Source: Priestia megaterium (GTDB taxonomy: Bacteria; Bacillota; Bacilli; Bacillales; Bacillaceae_H). Taken from it: a DNA stretch of 64,000 bases. The stretch is taken from the NCBI RefSeq assembly GCF_023824195.1, contig NZ_CP085442.1, positions 3,262,001-3,326,000 on the forward strand. The letters run 5' to 3'. Below, piece after piece: positions 7,389-17,624 of the stretch (positions are counted from its first letter, which is position 1; each line of letters opens with the position of its first letter). Under the pieces are notes generated by a model that searched no databases, had not been told where the DNA came from, and was given only the letters and a program-made list of their open reading frames with translations. Position numbers and translations under genes: made by a program.

Positions 7389-7517
7389 ATGAATCATGAA
7401 CAAAAATCTACGCTGTCTCCTATTTCACAAGAGCAGCAAAGCCCCGATACTCAACTAACGGAAAAAGAAGAACGCATGCCGGAGTATACGCATACTTCGC
7501 TTAATCCAGATTCATAG
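7389..7517 (+). CDS. Unrecognised 42-aa protein ending the short gvp operon
   Basis: The reading frame MNHEQKSTLSPISQEQQSPD continues to 42 residues, ending HTSLNPDS. It is preceded by AAGGAGG about 9-10 nt before the ATG, and a strong terminator begins 5 bp after the stop, so it looks like the last gene of the operon. It is hydrophilic, rich in Gln, Ser, Glu and Pro, and lacks cysteine, aromatic clusters or membrane segments, so it may be disordered. No counterpart is seen in the main gvp operon. Function unknown. Confidence 0.6.
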   Translation: MNHEQKSTLSPISQEQQSPDTQLTEKEERMPEYTHTSLNPDS

Positions 7518-7521
7518 AACC

Positions 7522-7554
7522 AAAAGAGAAATGCCGCGGCATTTCTCTTTTTAA
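7522..7554 (+). terminator. Strong intrinsic terminator of the short gvp operon
   Basis: The 30-bp palindrome AAAAGAGAAATGCCG / CGGCATTTCTCTTTT runs directly into a T-rich tract and closes the operon 5 bp after the 42-codon gene. Confidence 0.9.
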
Positions 7555-7662
7555 TGTTTTTACACTTTTCCTTATTAATCATGACATTGAAACAAATGGA
7601 GGTAAATACAATGAACATAGCGAATGAGTACCATTATCTATCAATTACAAAGGAGAACGAGC

Positions 7663-8187
7663 ATGAAGAAAAAAGCATTTGGAGTAGTCTATGCTCTTTT
7701 AACGTTGTTCATTTTAGGTGCCTGCAGTACCGAAGACGTCGTGAACAAGGAGTCGGAGGCGGAAGTTTCCATTTCTACTACAGTTAAACCGCTGACAAAA
7801 AAAGAATTTAGTGAAGTTGAAACATCAGAGTTAACAAATCCTTCTAAAGAAGATTTTCGCAGCGTACGTATGATTCTTACGTTACGCGGTACCGATTCTC
7901 TGTCAGATATTCAAGTTAAGCTACCTCACTATAGAGAAGCTTTTAATAACATCAAAGATGATCAGCAAATAAGATATTGGTTTGGCAGCGGTGCAGATGA
8001 AGAGCAAGAAAATAAAAACATCTATACAAGAGAATTTGTCCTTTATACGAAAGGCTTAAACGATAAGCAAATTAAAGAAATTTTAGCAACAGGTAAGATC
8101 AAGACGTCTTGGGTATTAAAGGATACAAAAACGAAGGCGCAAGCGGAATTCGATGCCGGTGAAAACATAGAGTATGAAGCAAAATAA
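7663..8187 (+). CDS. Putative lipoprotein, 174 aa
   Basis: The N-terminus MKKKAFGVVYALLTLFILGA leads to a lipobox LGAC (Cys at about residue 21), so the protein is probably lipid-anchored outside the membrane. The mature part is mixed alpha/beta with many Lys and Glu and no recognised motif. Start: ATG at 7663, with AAAGGAG 8 nt upstream; the earlier in-frame ATG at 7624 would put charged residues ahead of the signal peptide. It stands alone, between the gvp terminator and its own terminator. Confidence 0.7.
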   Translation: MKKKAFGVVYALLTLFILGACSTEDVVNKESEAEVSISTTVKPLTKKEFSEVETSELTNPSKEDFRSVRMILTLRGTDSLSDIQVKLPHYREAFNNIKDDQQIRYWFGSGADEEQENKNIYTREFVLYTKGLNDKQIKEILATGKIKTSWVLKDTKTKAQAEFDAGENIEYEAK

Positions 8188-8203
8188 GGAATGTACAATT
8201 AGC

Positions 8204-8236
8204 AAAAGCCCCCTTTATTAAAAGAGGGCTTTCTCT
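8204..8236 (+). terminator. Terminator of the lipoprotein gene
   Basis: AAAGCCC pairs with GGGCTTT across an interrupted stem, followed by a T-rich run, 17 bp past the stop at 8187. Confidence 0.65.
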
Positions 8237-8327
8237 TATTATATGAAGAACGACTACCTTGTCACCTGCAGCTAAAGGTTTGGATTTGAGGCCAGACTTT
8301 CAGAATGCAGCATATTTTCTAAGCTAT

Positions 8328-8768
8328 CTACCCGTTATAAACGCTAGCGCATGTTCCGGATTTCGGCTCATAGTAACAGTGATTTTTGTATTGACCGGAA
8401 GCGGGTTGACCGTACCAGGTTGGAGGGCATGGAGCGTATGGATTAAAGTACCACAAGGCATATTTCCCCGGGTGTTCTCTCCAGTAATCCAAATTCTTTT
8501 TGGCTAGCCTTTTTTCAACACTTCTTGCTCTTTGGTAAAATACGTTTCCTTTTTGAACAGCTTCAAACGAATAGTTGCCTCCCTGCACCTGATAAATAAC
8601 TTGCGGAACTGATCTTAAATTCTTAAAATCTAAACAGTTTGCTTTAAGACGATTTACAATGACATTTCCAACATACAGCATGCCTTGTTTTCCTTCGCCT
8701 TCAGCTTCTGCTCTCATCATCCTTGCCATTAAAGCAACGTCTGAATCTCGATAACTTACTCTTGGCAT
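8328..8768 (-). CDS. cwlJ: Spore cortex-lytic cell wall hydrolase CwlJ
   Basis: The 146-residue protein belongs to the SleB/CwlJ hydrolase domain family. It has the signature LMARMMRAEAEGEGKQGM (residues about 13-30, containing the catalytic Glu region), then VGNVIVNRL, and a C-terminal WYFNPYAPCPPTWYGQPA. No signal peptide or peptidoglycan-binding domain is present, which separates CwlJ from SleB. CwlJ degrades muramic-lactam cortex during germination and acts from the coat side, normally with GerQ. The RBS GGGGTGA lies 5 nt before the ATG. It is a single gene. Confidence 0.88.
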   Translation of the reverse strand: MPRVSYRDSDVALMARMMRAEAEGEGKQGMLYVGNVIVNRLKANCLDFKNLRSVPQVIYQVQGGNYSFEAVQKGNVFYQRARSVEKRLAKKNLDYWREHPGKYALWYFNPYAPCPPTWYGQPASGQYKNHCYYEPKSGTCASVYNG

Positions 8769-8902
8769 TTTTTCACCCCAAAAATATACTATGAGAAAAA
8801 CCCGGTCTTGATGTCACTGTCCCTAAAATAACAATATTTGGATGTTAAATGCACGCTGAGCACACTGACACTACAGAAAGAGTTTCTATTACGAAGAGCT
8901 TA

Positions 8903-9418
8903 TCATTTTTCATAATAAAGCTGAGCAATTTGCCCGTACTGTTTTATATCGGTAAGCTTCAAGTTCATTTCTGGAATCCCTTGCTTAAACAGCGGAATAC
9001 CACCCCCAAGCAAAACGGGAATGACCGATATGATAAATTCATCCACCCTATTTGCTTTTAAGAAATCAGCGAGAATATCAGCACCTCCCACTAGCCATAT
9101 TTTTTTCGTATCTTGATTGAGGTTGTTGAGAAATGACGCCAAGCTTTCGTTTATAAACTCTACATACTGATCTTTTCCTTGAGCTGAGCGGCTAAACACG
9201 TAGCACTTTTTATCGTGATAAGGAAAATTTGATGTGAGCTTCAGCACGTGGTCGTACGTAGCCTTTCCCATAACGACGGCATCACACGTTTGATAAAACG
9301 CTTCGTAGCCATTGTCTCCCTCTCCTTCTACGCTTTCCAGCCAGTCAATCTCTCCGTTTTCTCTTGCAATATACCCGTCTAAGCTTGCCGCAATATATAC
9401 GACGATTTTTTTCTTCAT
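8903..9418 (-). CDS. DHFR/RibD-type reductase family protein
   Basis: The 171-residue protein starts MKKKIVVYIAASLDGYIARE and has GEIDWLES, VVMGKATYDHVL and WLVGGADIL. These are the landmarks of the dihydrofolate-reductase-like RibD C-terminal fold (YyaP/YwjB type), which binds NADPH. Substrate unknown. Start: ATG at 9418, with AAAGGAG 8 nt upstream; the ORF could open at 9436 but that ATG has no RBS. It is divergent from a WYL regulator with a dyad between them, so the regulator probably controls it. Confidence 0.8.
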   Translation of the reverse strand: MKKKIVVYIAASLDGYIARENGEIDWLESVEGEGDNGYEAFYQTCDAVVMGKATYDHVLKLTSNFPYHDKKCYVFSRSAQGKDQYVEFINESLASFLNNLNQDTKKIWLVGGADILADFLKANRVDEFIISVIPVLLGGGIPLFKQGIPEMNLKLTDIKQYGQIAQLYYEK

Positions 9419-9463
9419 TTCTTTTTCTCCTTTCAACTTTACTGTTTCTGTATGATATCATCT

Positions 9464-9488
9464 TAATACGACACTTTTTGTCATATTA
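9464..9488. promoter_or_regulatory. 25-bp interrupted dyad, candidate WYL-regulator operator
   Basis: TAATA-n-GACA-n5-TGTC-n-TATTA is symmetric over nine paired positions per arm. It lies in the 90-bp space between the divergent reductase and regulator genes and would overlap both promoters. Confidence 0.55.
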
Positions 9489-9508
9489 AAAGAAAAAGGT
9501 GAAAATAA

Positions 9509-10468
9509 ATGGCTAAGTCTAGACGGCTTGTTGATATGCTCATGTTTATTAATACAAAAAGAACGTTTACGGCAAAAGAACTAGCGGAGGAATTTGGTCT
9601 TTCCGTGCGGACCGTTCAGCGCTATTTACTGGACTTAAGTGAATTAGGACTGCCTCTTTACAGTGAAAAAGGACGGAGCGGCGGTTACAGAGTGTTAAAA
9701 AATTGTATTCTCCCTCCTATTTTGTTTACGGAAGAAGAAGCCATTTCTATCTTTTTTGCTTATCAAGCTCTGCAGTATTATCATGACCTTCCGTTTAATG
9801 CAGAAATTCATGCAGCTCTTCAAAAATTTTATGTGTACCTGTCTGAGGAAACAAAGAAAAAAGTAGATAAAATGAGTGCTCATATTGCGTTTTGGAATCC
9901 TAAAAGAAACCTAGACACTCTTTACTTAAAAGAGCTGTTAGAAGCAAGCTTTGCAGGAAAATATATTGAATTTCTTTATGATTCAAAGTCCGGTCAAACA
10001 AGAAAACAAGTCAAACCCCTTGGGATTTATGCTCATAACGGTTTATGGTACTGCCCTGCCTATTCCTACGATAAGCAAAAAGTATTATTGTTTCGAGCGG
10101 ATCGTATTCACTCGTTAAAGGTTTTAGAACAAGACGAAAATATGTCCCTTACGTTAAAGGAATGGCTTGACACAGAACCGGTAAACACACAGCCGATTTC
10201 GTTAAAAGTAACCTTGACACACGAAGGCGTTCGTCAGTGTAAAGGCGTTCCGTGGCTTGAAAATCATGTGAAGGTAACGGATGACGGGGGCGGCTATATC
10301 AATACGACAACCGATGGAAATGAACTAAGCTACATGGCTTCTTTTTTCTATACCTTAGGGGCTCATGCTCTTATTGAAGAACCTAAAGAACTAATTGAAA
10401 AAATCTGCTATCATGCAGAAGAAACGCTAAGGCGCTATAAAAATGAGGTTGGGCCAAAAGACGAATAA
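9509..10468 (+). CDS. YafY-type HTH/WYL transcriptional regulator
   Basis: The 319-residue protein has an N-terminal winged helix of the DeoR type (FTAKELAEEFGLSVRTVQRY at about residues 20-39, then GRSGGYRV). A WYL ligand-sensing domain follows (KPLGIYAHNGLWYCPAYS with the WYxxAY-like core, then LFRADRI) and a WCX-type C-terminal extension. WYL proteins sense nucleotides or small molecules and control nearby genes. It is divergently arranged with the reductase and separated by a clear dyad. The RBS AAAGGTG precedes the ATG. Confidence 0.82.
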   Translation: MAKSRRLVDMLMFINTKRTFTAKELAEEFGLSVRTVQRYLLDLSELGLPLYSEKGRSGGYRVLKNCILPPILFTEEEAISIFFAYQALQYYHDLPFNAEIHAALQKFYVYLSEETKKKVDKMSAHIAFWNPKRNLDTLYLKELLEASFAGKYIEFLYDSKSGQTRKQVKPLGIYAHNGLWYCPAYSYDKQKVLLFRADRIHSLKVLEQDENMSLTLKEWLDTEPVNTQPISLKVTLTHEGVRQCKGVPWLENHVKVTDDGGGYINTTTDGNELSYMASFFYTLGAHALIEEPKELIEKICYHAEETLRRYKNEVGPKDE

Positions 10469-10508
10469 ATGGGAGAAATGAACTCGTATGGCTTGCATGT
10501 GACACCGC

Positions 10509-10636
10509 GGTTGATTTCCGTGCAAGGCTTCGCTTTCCGCGGGCGGCCGGTGAGCCTCCTCGTCGCTTCTGCTCCTGCGGGGTCTCACCTGTTCCGCTTT
10601 TCCCGCAGGAGTCTTCGCCTTGCCCTCCAATCAACC
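10509..10636. repeat. Dispersed repeat, copy 1 (about 128 bp)
   Basis: The unit is bounded by GGTTGATT...AATCAACC and has an internal self-complementary core (CTCCTGCGGGG...CCCGCAGGAG). A second copy lies at 37836-37972 with scattered differences. Both copies are in gaps between genes and are GC-rich against the low-GC background. Short open frames run through it on both strands but have no RBS. It resembles the structured intergenic repeats common in Bacillus genomes. Confidence 0.85.
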
Positions 10637-10686
10637 GCTAGAAGCCACTAAATAGATTAAATGCATATTCACCCTACCAATAAAAA

Positions 10687-10710
10687 ATCCGAACGATTCA
10701 TCGTTCGGAT
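10687..10710 (-). terminator. Terminator of CYP102A1
   Basis: ATCCGAACGA/TCGTTCGGAT form a perfect 10-bp stem with a TTCA loop, followed on the minus strand by T6, 47 bp after the CYP102A1 stop. Confidence 0.85.
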
Positions 10711-10756
10711 CTTCCTTCAACCAACTAAACAACTTTTATCCTAGCCGCTTTTTAAT

Positions 10757-13918
<3,162 letters not shown>

Positions 13919-13932
13919 TCACTTGTTAAGTT

Positions 13933-14511
13933 TCATGATTGTCTGCTAAGTGCTGCCCAAAGACTTTCTTCTACGTCTGTAAGTAATTGATTCGTTAAAT
14001 TTAAATAGTCATTTTCAATTAGTTCATATAACTCCATAAAGCTTCCAAATAAAATAGCAATTAGCGCATTTTCAGGAAGATTTCTAATCACACCTTGCTT
14101 TTGTCCTTCTCTGAAGAACGTGCAAACAAATCCCACCAGCTTTTGATATGCTAAGCGGCTCTCTTCCGTTAAAAAAGCTCCTTGGCTATGAGTTTTGATA
14201 AACCCAAGAGCCCGAGGATGATTTTTAGTAAATGTCACCATACCTTCAAAGATATGATGAAACCCATCTCGGTATCCTTCTCTTTCGTTTGCCAGGCCGC
14301 TTTCAATGCACTGTAAAAACTCATTGACATGCTGCTGAAATAATTCATTTACAAGGCTTTCTTTATTTTTAAAGTAGCGATAAATTGTTCCTGCTCCTAC
14401 TTTGGCATTCTCTGCAATCATTGGCATCGTTGTTGCATCAAATCCTCTTTCTGCAAACAGCAGAAGCGAAGCAGAAAAAATCGCTTTTTGTTTTGTTGGA
14501 GTAGATTCCAC
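13933..14511 (-). CDS. bm3R1: BM3R1, TetR-family repressor of CYP102A1
   Basis: The 192-residue protein starts at a GTG (14511) with GAGGTGA 5 nt upstream, which gives the known N-terminus [20 protein letters not shown]; the longer frame to 14529 is not needed. The HTH is [20 protein letters not shown] (about residues 27-46). The C-terminal two-thirds is the ligand and dimer domain. BM3R1 binds the palindrome just upstream of its own gene and shuts off the bm3R1-CYP102A1 operon; fatty acids and xenobiotic inducers release it. Confidence 0.96.
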   Translation of the reverse strand: MESTPTKQKAIFSASLLLFAERGFDATTMPMIAENAKVGAGTIYRYFKNKESLVNELFQQHVNEFLQCIESGLANEREGYRDGFHHIFEGMVTFTKNHPRALGFIKTHSQGAFLTEESRLAYQKLVGFVCTFFREGQKQGVIRNLPENALIAILFGSFMELYELIENDYLNLTNQLLTDVEESLWAALSRQS

Positions 14512-14532
14512 TTTATCACCTCTTTTCAAAAA

Positions 14533-14552
14533 CGGAATGAACGTTCATTCCG
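14533..14552. promoter_or_regulatory. BM3R1 operator (20-bp perfect palindrome)
   Basis: CGGAATGAACGTTCATTCCG is an exact palindrome 21 bp upstream of the bm3R1 start codon. It is the sequence established as the BM3R1 operator in this species, so this promoter controls both bm3R1 and CYP102A1. Confidence 0.95.
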
Positions 14553-14814
14553 CTACAATTACAAGTATAAAAAACTGCATCTTAATAGTAAAAAGATAAC
14601 TAGAAAAGTGGAAAGAAAAGGTTCTTTCATTCTAATTTTATACCATTTAAAGGTAATTAACCGAGTCTTTCAGAATCTTTTGTGCTTACAGAAAATCAGT
14701 CCACTTATCCCCTCTATTAACATAAATTAACACAATTTATTAAGGACAGAAGTTTAAAGGAAAAGCAACGTGGAAATAGAAAAGAGTTACACAAGGCGTA
14801 AAGGAGGGTAAAAA

Positions 14815-15183
14815 ATGAACCAAGCAACAGTTATAGAATACGAAGAAATGCTTCGCTCAGCCATGCTTTCTAATAACATAGAGCTATTAGAAGAATTACT
14901 TTCAGATGAACTTATTTTTGTGAATCACCTTGGGGAATGGTTGTCAAAAGAAGAAGATATAAATGTTCATCGTTCAAAAAGTCTTGATATAGCGGGCATC
15001 GAAGTGTTGGAACAAGAAATTAAACTGTTTCAAGAACTTGCCGTTACGGTTACAAAAGTAGCGTTAAATGGGGCGCTGGCAACTGGTGAAGCTCTTGGAG
15101 GAGAATACTGCTATACGCGAGTTTGGAAAGATGTTGAAGGGAAATTAAAGGTTGTTTCTTGTCACTGCAGTTCTAGCGCGTAA
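14815..15183 (+). CDS. NTF2-like DUF4440/SnoaL-like protein
   Basis: The 122-residue cytoplasmic protein begins MNQATVIEYEEMLRSAMLSN after AAAGGAGGG. The layout LLSDELIFVNHLGEWLSKEED, then strands ending YCYTRVWKDVEGKLKVVSCHCS, is that of the DUF4440/SnoaL-like cone fold. The C-terminal CHC pair is unusual. It is divergent from bm3R1 with about 300 bp between, so it may or may not respond to BM3R1. Function unknown. Confidence 0.65.
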   Translation: MNQATVIEYEEMLRSAMLSNNIELLEELLSDELIFVNHLGEWLSKEEDINVHRSKSLDIAGIEVLEQEIKLFQELAVTVTKVALNGALATGEALGGEYCYTRVWKDVEGKLKVVSCHCSSSA

Positions 15184-15200
15184 CCAACGCAGCCACAATA

Positions 15201-15248
15201 AAAAACATCCCTCCTTTCGTTTGCATTCGCCAAGGGGGATGTTTTTTT
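15201..15248. terminator. Bidirectional terminator between the DUF4440-like gene and cotJC
   Basis: AAAACATCCC...GGGGATGTTTT forms a long interrupted stem, with A- and T-tracts on opposite sides. It serves both convergent genes. Confidence 0.8.
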
Positions 15249-15253
15249 GCTAG

Positions 15254-15823
15254 TTAAAAGATTTTCTTCCTGTCTCTGTCATCTTTTAAAATCTCCACGG
15301 CCTCACGGAACCGCTGTGAGTGAACAATCTCTCTTTCTCTTAAAAATCTTAAGCTGTCGTTTAAATCAGGATCATCTGATATATCAATTAACCATTGATA
15401 TGTAGCTCTTGCTTTTTCTTCTGCAGCTATGTCTTCATAAAGATCTGCAATCGGATCTCCTTTTGCCTGTATATAAGTAGCTGTAAACGGAACCCCAGCA
15501 GCATTATTATAATAAAGCGCACTATCATGGTTCACATAGTGTTCTGCTAATCCCGCTGCCTTCAGCTGCTCCGGCGTTGCATCTTTTGTTAGCTTATAAA
15601 TCATCGTAGCAATCATTTCAAGATGAGCAAACTCTTCTGTCCCGATATCGTTTAGTAATCCAACAACTTTATCGGGAATCGTATAGCGCTGATTTAAATA
15701 ACGAAGTGCTGCTGCAAGCTCTCCGTCCGCTCCCCCGTACTGTTCCATTAAATATTTGGCAAGCGTTGGATTACACGTGCTTACTTTCACTGGATACTGC
15801 AATTTCTTTTCATACACCCACAT
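15254..15823 (-). CDS. cotJC: Spore coat protein CotJC (manganese-catalase family)
   Basis: The 189-residue protein belongs to the ferritin-like Mn-catalase family. Glu/His ligand motifs are visible as EEFAHLEM (about residues 63-70), DIAAEEKARATY and the EREIVHSQRF block near the C-terminus. It starts MWVYEKKLQYPVKV. CotJC is built into the inner spore coat together with CotJA and may carry catalase activity. It is the last gene of cotJABC, 21 bp after cotJB, and is transcribed in the mother cell in relatives. Confidence 0.92.
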   Translation of the reverse strand: MWVYEKKLQYPVKVSTCNPTLAKYLMEQYGGADGELAAALRYLNQRYTIPDKVVGLLNDIGTEEFAHLEMIATMIYKLTKDATPEQLKAAGLAEHYVNHDSALYYNNAAGVPFTATYIQAKGDPIADLYEDIAAEEKARATYQWLIDISDDPDLNDSLRFLREREIVHSQRFREAVEILKDDRDRKKIF

Positions 15824-15844
15824 ATAGTTCCCGCCTTTATCTGC

Positions 15845-16105
15845 TTATATTTGCCATGGCCAAGGGCTTGTTCCCCAGCTCCACTTCCCGTCGGTATAGC
15901 TGTTTCCATACTGCTGGAGCGGCCCGTACTTTGTTTCAAAGTTTCTTTTTAACTGCATAGCCTGCTGCGCGTATTCGTTAAACTGCTGCATAGCCTGCTG
16001 GTCATTTGGATGGGTATCTAAATACAGTGTTAATTCTACTAGTGCAAAATCAATCGCCTGTATTTCTTCTAAATCCTGATAGTACTCCGGAGGTAGTTTT
16101 TTCAT
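15845..16105 (-). CDS. cotJB: Spore coat protein CotJB
   Basis: The 86-residue protein begins MKKLPPEYYQDLEEIQAIDF and has VELTLYLDTHPNDQQAM, the conserved CotJB block. It ends in a Trp-rich tail (KWSWGTSPWPWQI). It overlaps cotJA by 4 bp (ATGA), showing translational coupling. It acts with CotJA and CotJC in the spore coat; its own activity is unknown. Confidence 0.9.
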   Translation of the reverse strand: MKKLPPEYYQDLEEIQAIDFALVELTLYLDTHPNDQQAMQQFNEYAQQAMQLKRNFETKYGPLQQYGNSYTDGKWSWGTSPWPWQI

Positions 16106-16350
16106 TCTTCATCCCTCTTCTTATCTTTGTATGGATTTTCATAGTAGTCCCAAAAAGCCGGCCACAGCGTTCCTTTTTTTAGCGCTTCTTTCGGTGAAAA
16201 CTGCTGCAGATTCGGCGGCTGAAATCCCATGTATAATTGAGGCGGCGTAGAATAATATTTAACTCCTATCGGCCGGCAAGGATCATAGATACTGTGGAAA
16301 GGTTGATAGGTCTTAACCGGTGTAAACATCTTTTTTGGATTGTTATCCAT
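16102..16350 (-). CDS. cotJA: Spore coat-associated protein CotJA
   Basis: The 82-residue protein has the pattern YDPCRPIGVKYYSTPPQLYMGFQPPNL split over its middle, with the Pro/Tyr-rich CDPC-like block and PEEALKxGTLWPAFWDYYENPY-type C-terminus typical of CotJA. In B. subtilis CotJA is needed for CotJC to assemble in the coat. It is the first gene of cotJABC, with a strong GAGGAGG RBS before the ATG. Confidence 0.88.
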   Translation of the reverse strand: MDNNPKKMFTPVKTYQPFHSIYDPCRPIGVKYYSTPPQLYMGFQPPNLQQFSPKEALKKGTLWPAFWDYYENPYKDKKRDEE

Positions 16351-16552
16351 GAAAAGTCCTCCTCTAAAAACACACTCTGTTTTATCCTATTCAGCTTTTA
16401 TCGAGTTCATGAAGGAATTTATTTCCGACTTAGGAACCAAACTTTTCTTCATAAAAAAGACCTATGTAAAAAACGTTATAGTTGCCTAATTCCTCTAGGC
16501 AGCTTTCTCATACTTTATAAAATAGTGATAAAAAAATAGGGGTGATTAAAAA

Positions 16553-16915
16553 ATGGACATTAATTACATGGATTTTTATTCTTACCCAGCAAGATTTCCT
16601 GGACCTCAACTCCTGCCCGGTCCACCTAGACCACCAGGCGTTTTACCTACACCTAACCTGCAGCAAGCCCCAACTTCCCCTCCGCCGGCATTTATTCCAG
16701 CTCAACAAACGGCAACTCCATTTGCCGTTGACCCAGGAGCCATTTCTCTATGTCTATTCCGCAATACGTTCATATGGCTTAGAAACGGCTCTAGCTTCTG
16801 GTATTTTCCTATTTTTGTAGGACCGCGATCGGTTGCAGGATTTAGATGGAACGGACGTTTTTGGACCATTTTCGGTGTCGATACACGACAAATTATTTCG
16901 TTTACGTGTTTTTAA
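16553..16915 (+). CDS. Pro-rich protein with conserved aromatic C-terminal domain, 120 aa
   Basis: Residues 1-65 are low-complexity and rich in Pro (PGPPRPPGVLPTPNL, then SPPPAFIPAQQ). Residues 66-120 form a compact aromatic domain: CLFRNTFIWLRNGSSFWYFP, then VAGFRWNGRFWTIFG and a terminal SFTCF. Similar small Bacillus proteins are often labelled 'transporter' without support. There is no signal peptide. The domain looks like a surface or spore-coat module, and the cotJ operon is its neighbour, divergently placed, but this is inference. The RBS GGGGTG precedes the ATG. Confidence 0.65.
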   Translation: MDINYMDFYSYPARFPGPQLLPGPPRPPGVLPTPNLQQAPTSPPPAFIPAQQTATPFAVDPGAISLCLFRNTFIWLRNGSSFWYFPIFVGPRSVAGFRWNGRFWTIFGVDTRQIISFTCF

Positions 16916-16920
16916 ACGTA

Positions 16921-16952
16921 AAAAAAGCCTTATTTTTCAATAAGGCTTTTTT
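16921..16952. terminator. Bidirectional terminator
   Basis: AAAAAAGCCTTATT/AATAAGGCTTTTTT is a perfect 14-bp stem with a 4-nt loop, 5 bp after the Pro-rich gene and 15 bp before the end of the convergent LysE gene. Confidence 0.9.
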
Positions 16953-16967
16953 GCTTGCTAACTACTA

Positions 16968-17597
16968 TTACACTATTGTTTTTATCCCAAAACCAATCAG
17001 CAGCACTCCGCTGCATTTCTGAAAAGCTTTTTGAAACACCGGTTTTTTAATCCACCTTTTCACGTAATCTATTACATACACCAAGATTAAAAACCACCCT
17101 ACCGCGATGAACGTAAGAATAAAACCAAGCATCAGCAGCTGTTGATTCGTGTGAGCATCCACATTAATAAATTGGGGCATGAATGTAATATAGACTAATA
17201 CCGTTTTAGGATTAAGAAAATTACTAAGAGCTCCCTGTATGTATGATTCTTTATAGCAGTGATTAGATGAAGGCTTAACAGCTTTTTGTTCTTCTGAAAT
17301 GTGCTCCAATGAGAGCGTGTTTTTTGTCAGAAATACCCTGATGCCTAAGTAAAATAAGTACGCTGCACCTATATATTTAATGGTGTTAAACAGGTACACA
17401 GACTGAGCTATAGCAACAGACAAGCCAAGCACAGCAATGAACGTCCAAAACGTGAGACCTGTAGCCATGCCGAGTATGGTAAAACGTCCTGCTTTTGCTC
17501 CATGATGAAGCGTATTTTTCATGATAAGAATCGTATCAGCACCAGGTATCATCGACATAACCAGCGCCATCAGCATGTAAGCAGCTAAATGATCCAC
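16968..17597 (-). CDS. LysE/RhtB-family exporter
   Basis: The 209-residue integral membrane protein starts MDHLAAYMLMALVMSMIPGADTI; the PGAD/PGP motif at about residue 18 is the family hallmark. Hydrophobic stretches suggest six membrane helices, with a charged loop in the middle (about 95-120). The conserved NPKTVLVYITFMPQF follows. Members export amino acids such as lysine, homoserine or threonine. It follows an AraC regulator by 27 bp on the same strand, so the regulator likely controls export. Confidence 0.85.
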   Translation of the reverse strand: MDHLAAYMLMALVMSMIPGADTILIMKNTLHHGAKAGRFTILGMATGLTFWTFIAVLGLSVAIAQSVYLFNTIKYIGAAYLFYLGIRVFLTKNTLSLEHISEEQKAVKPSSNHCYKESYIQGALSNFLNPKTVLVYITFMPQFINVDAHTNQQLLMLGFILTFIAVGWFLILVYVIDYVKRWIKKPVFQKAFQKCSGVLLIGFGIKTIV

Positions 17598-17624
17598 AGT
17601 ATTTCTCTCCCTTTTAAGCTATTA

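Noticed and set aside
10383..10651. Open frames on both strands across the dispersed repeat
   Set aside because: They follow the GC-rich repeat, lack RBSs, and equivalent frames in the second copy (37759-37984) are not conserved as protein.
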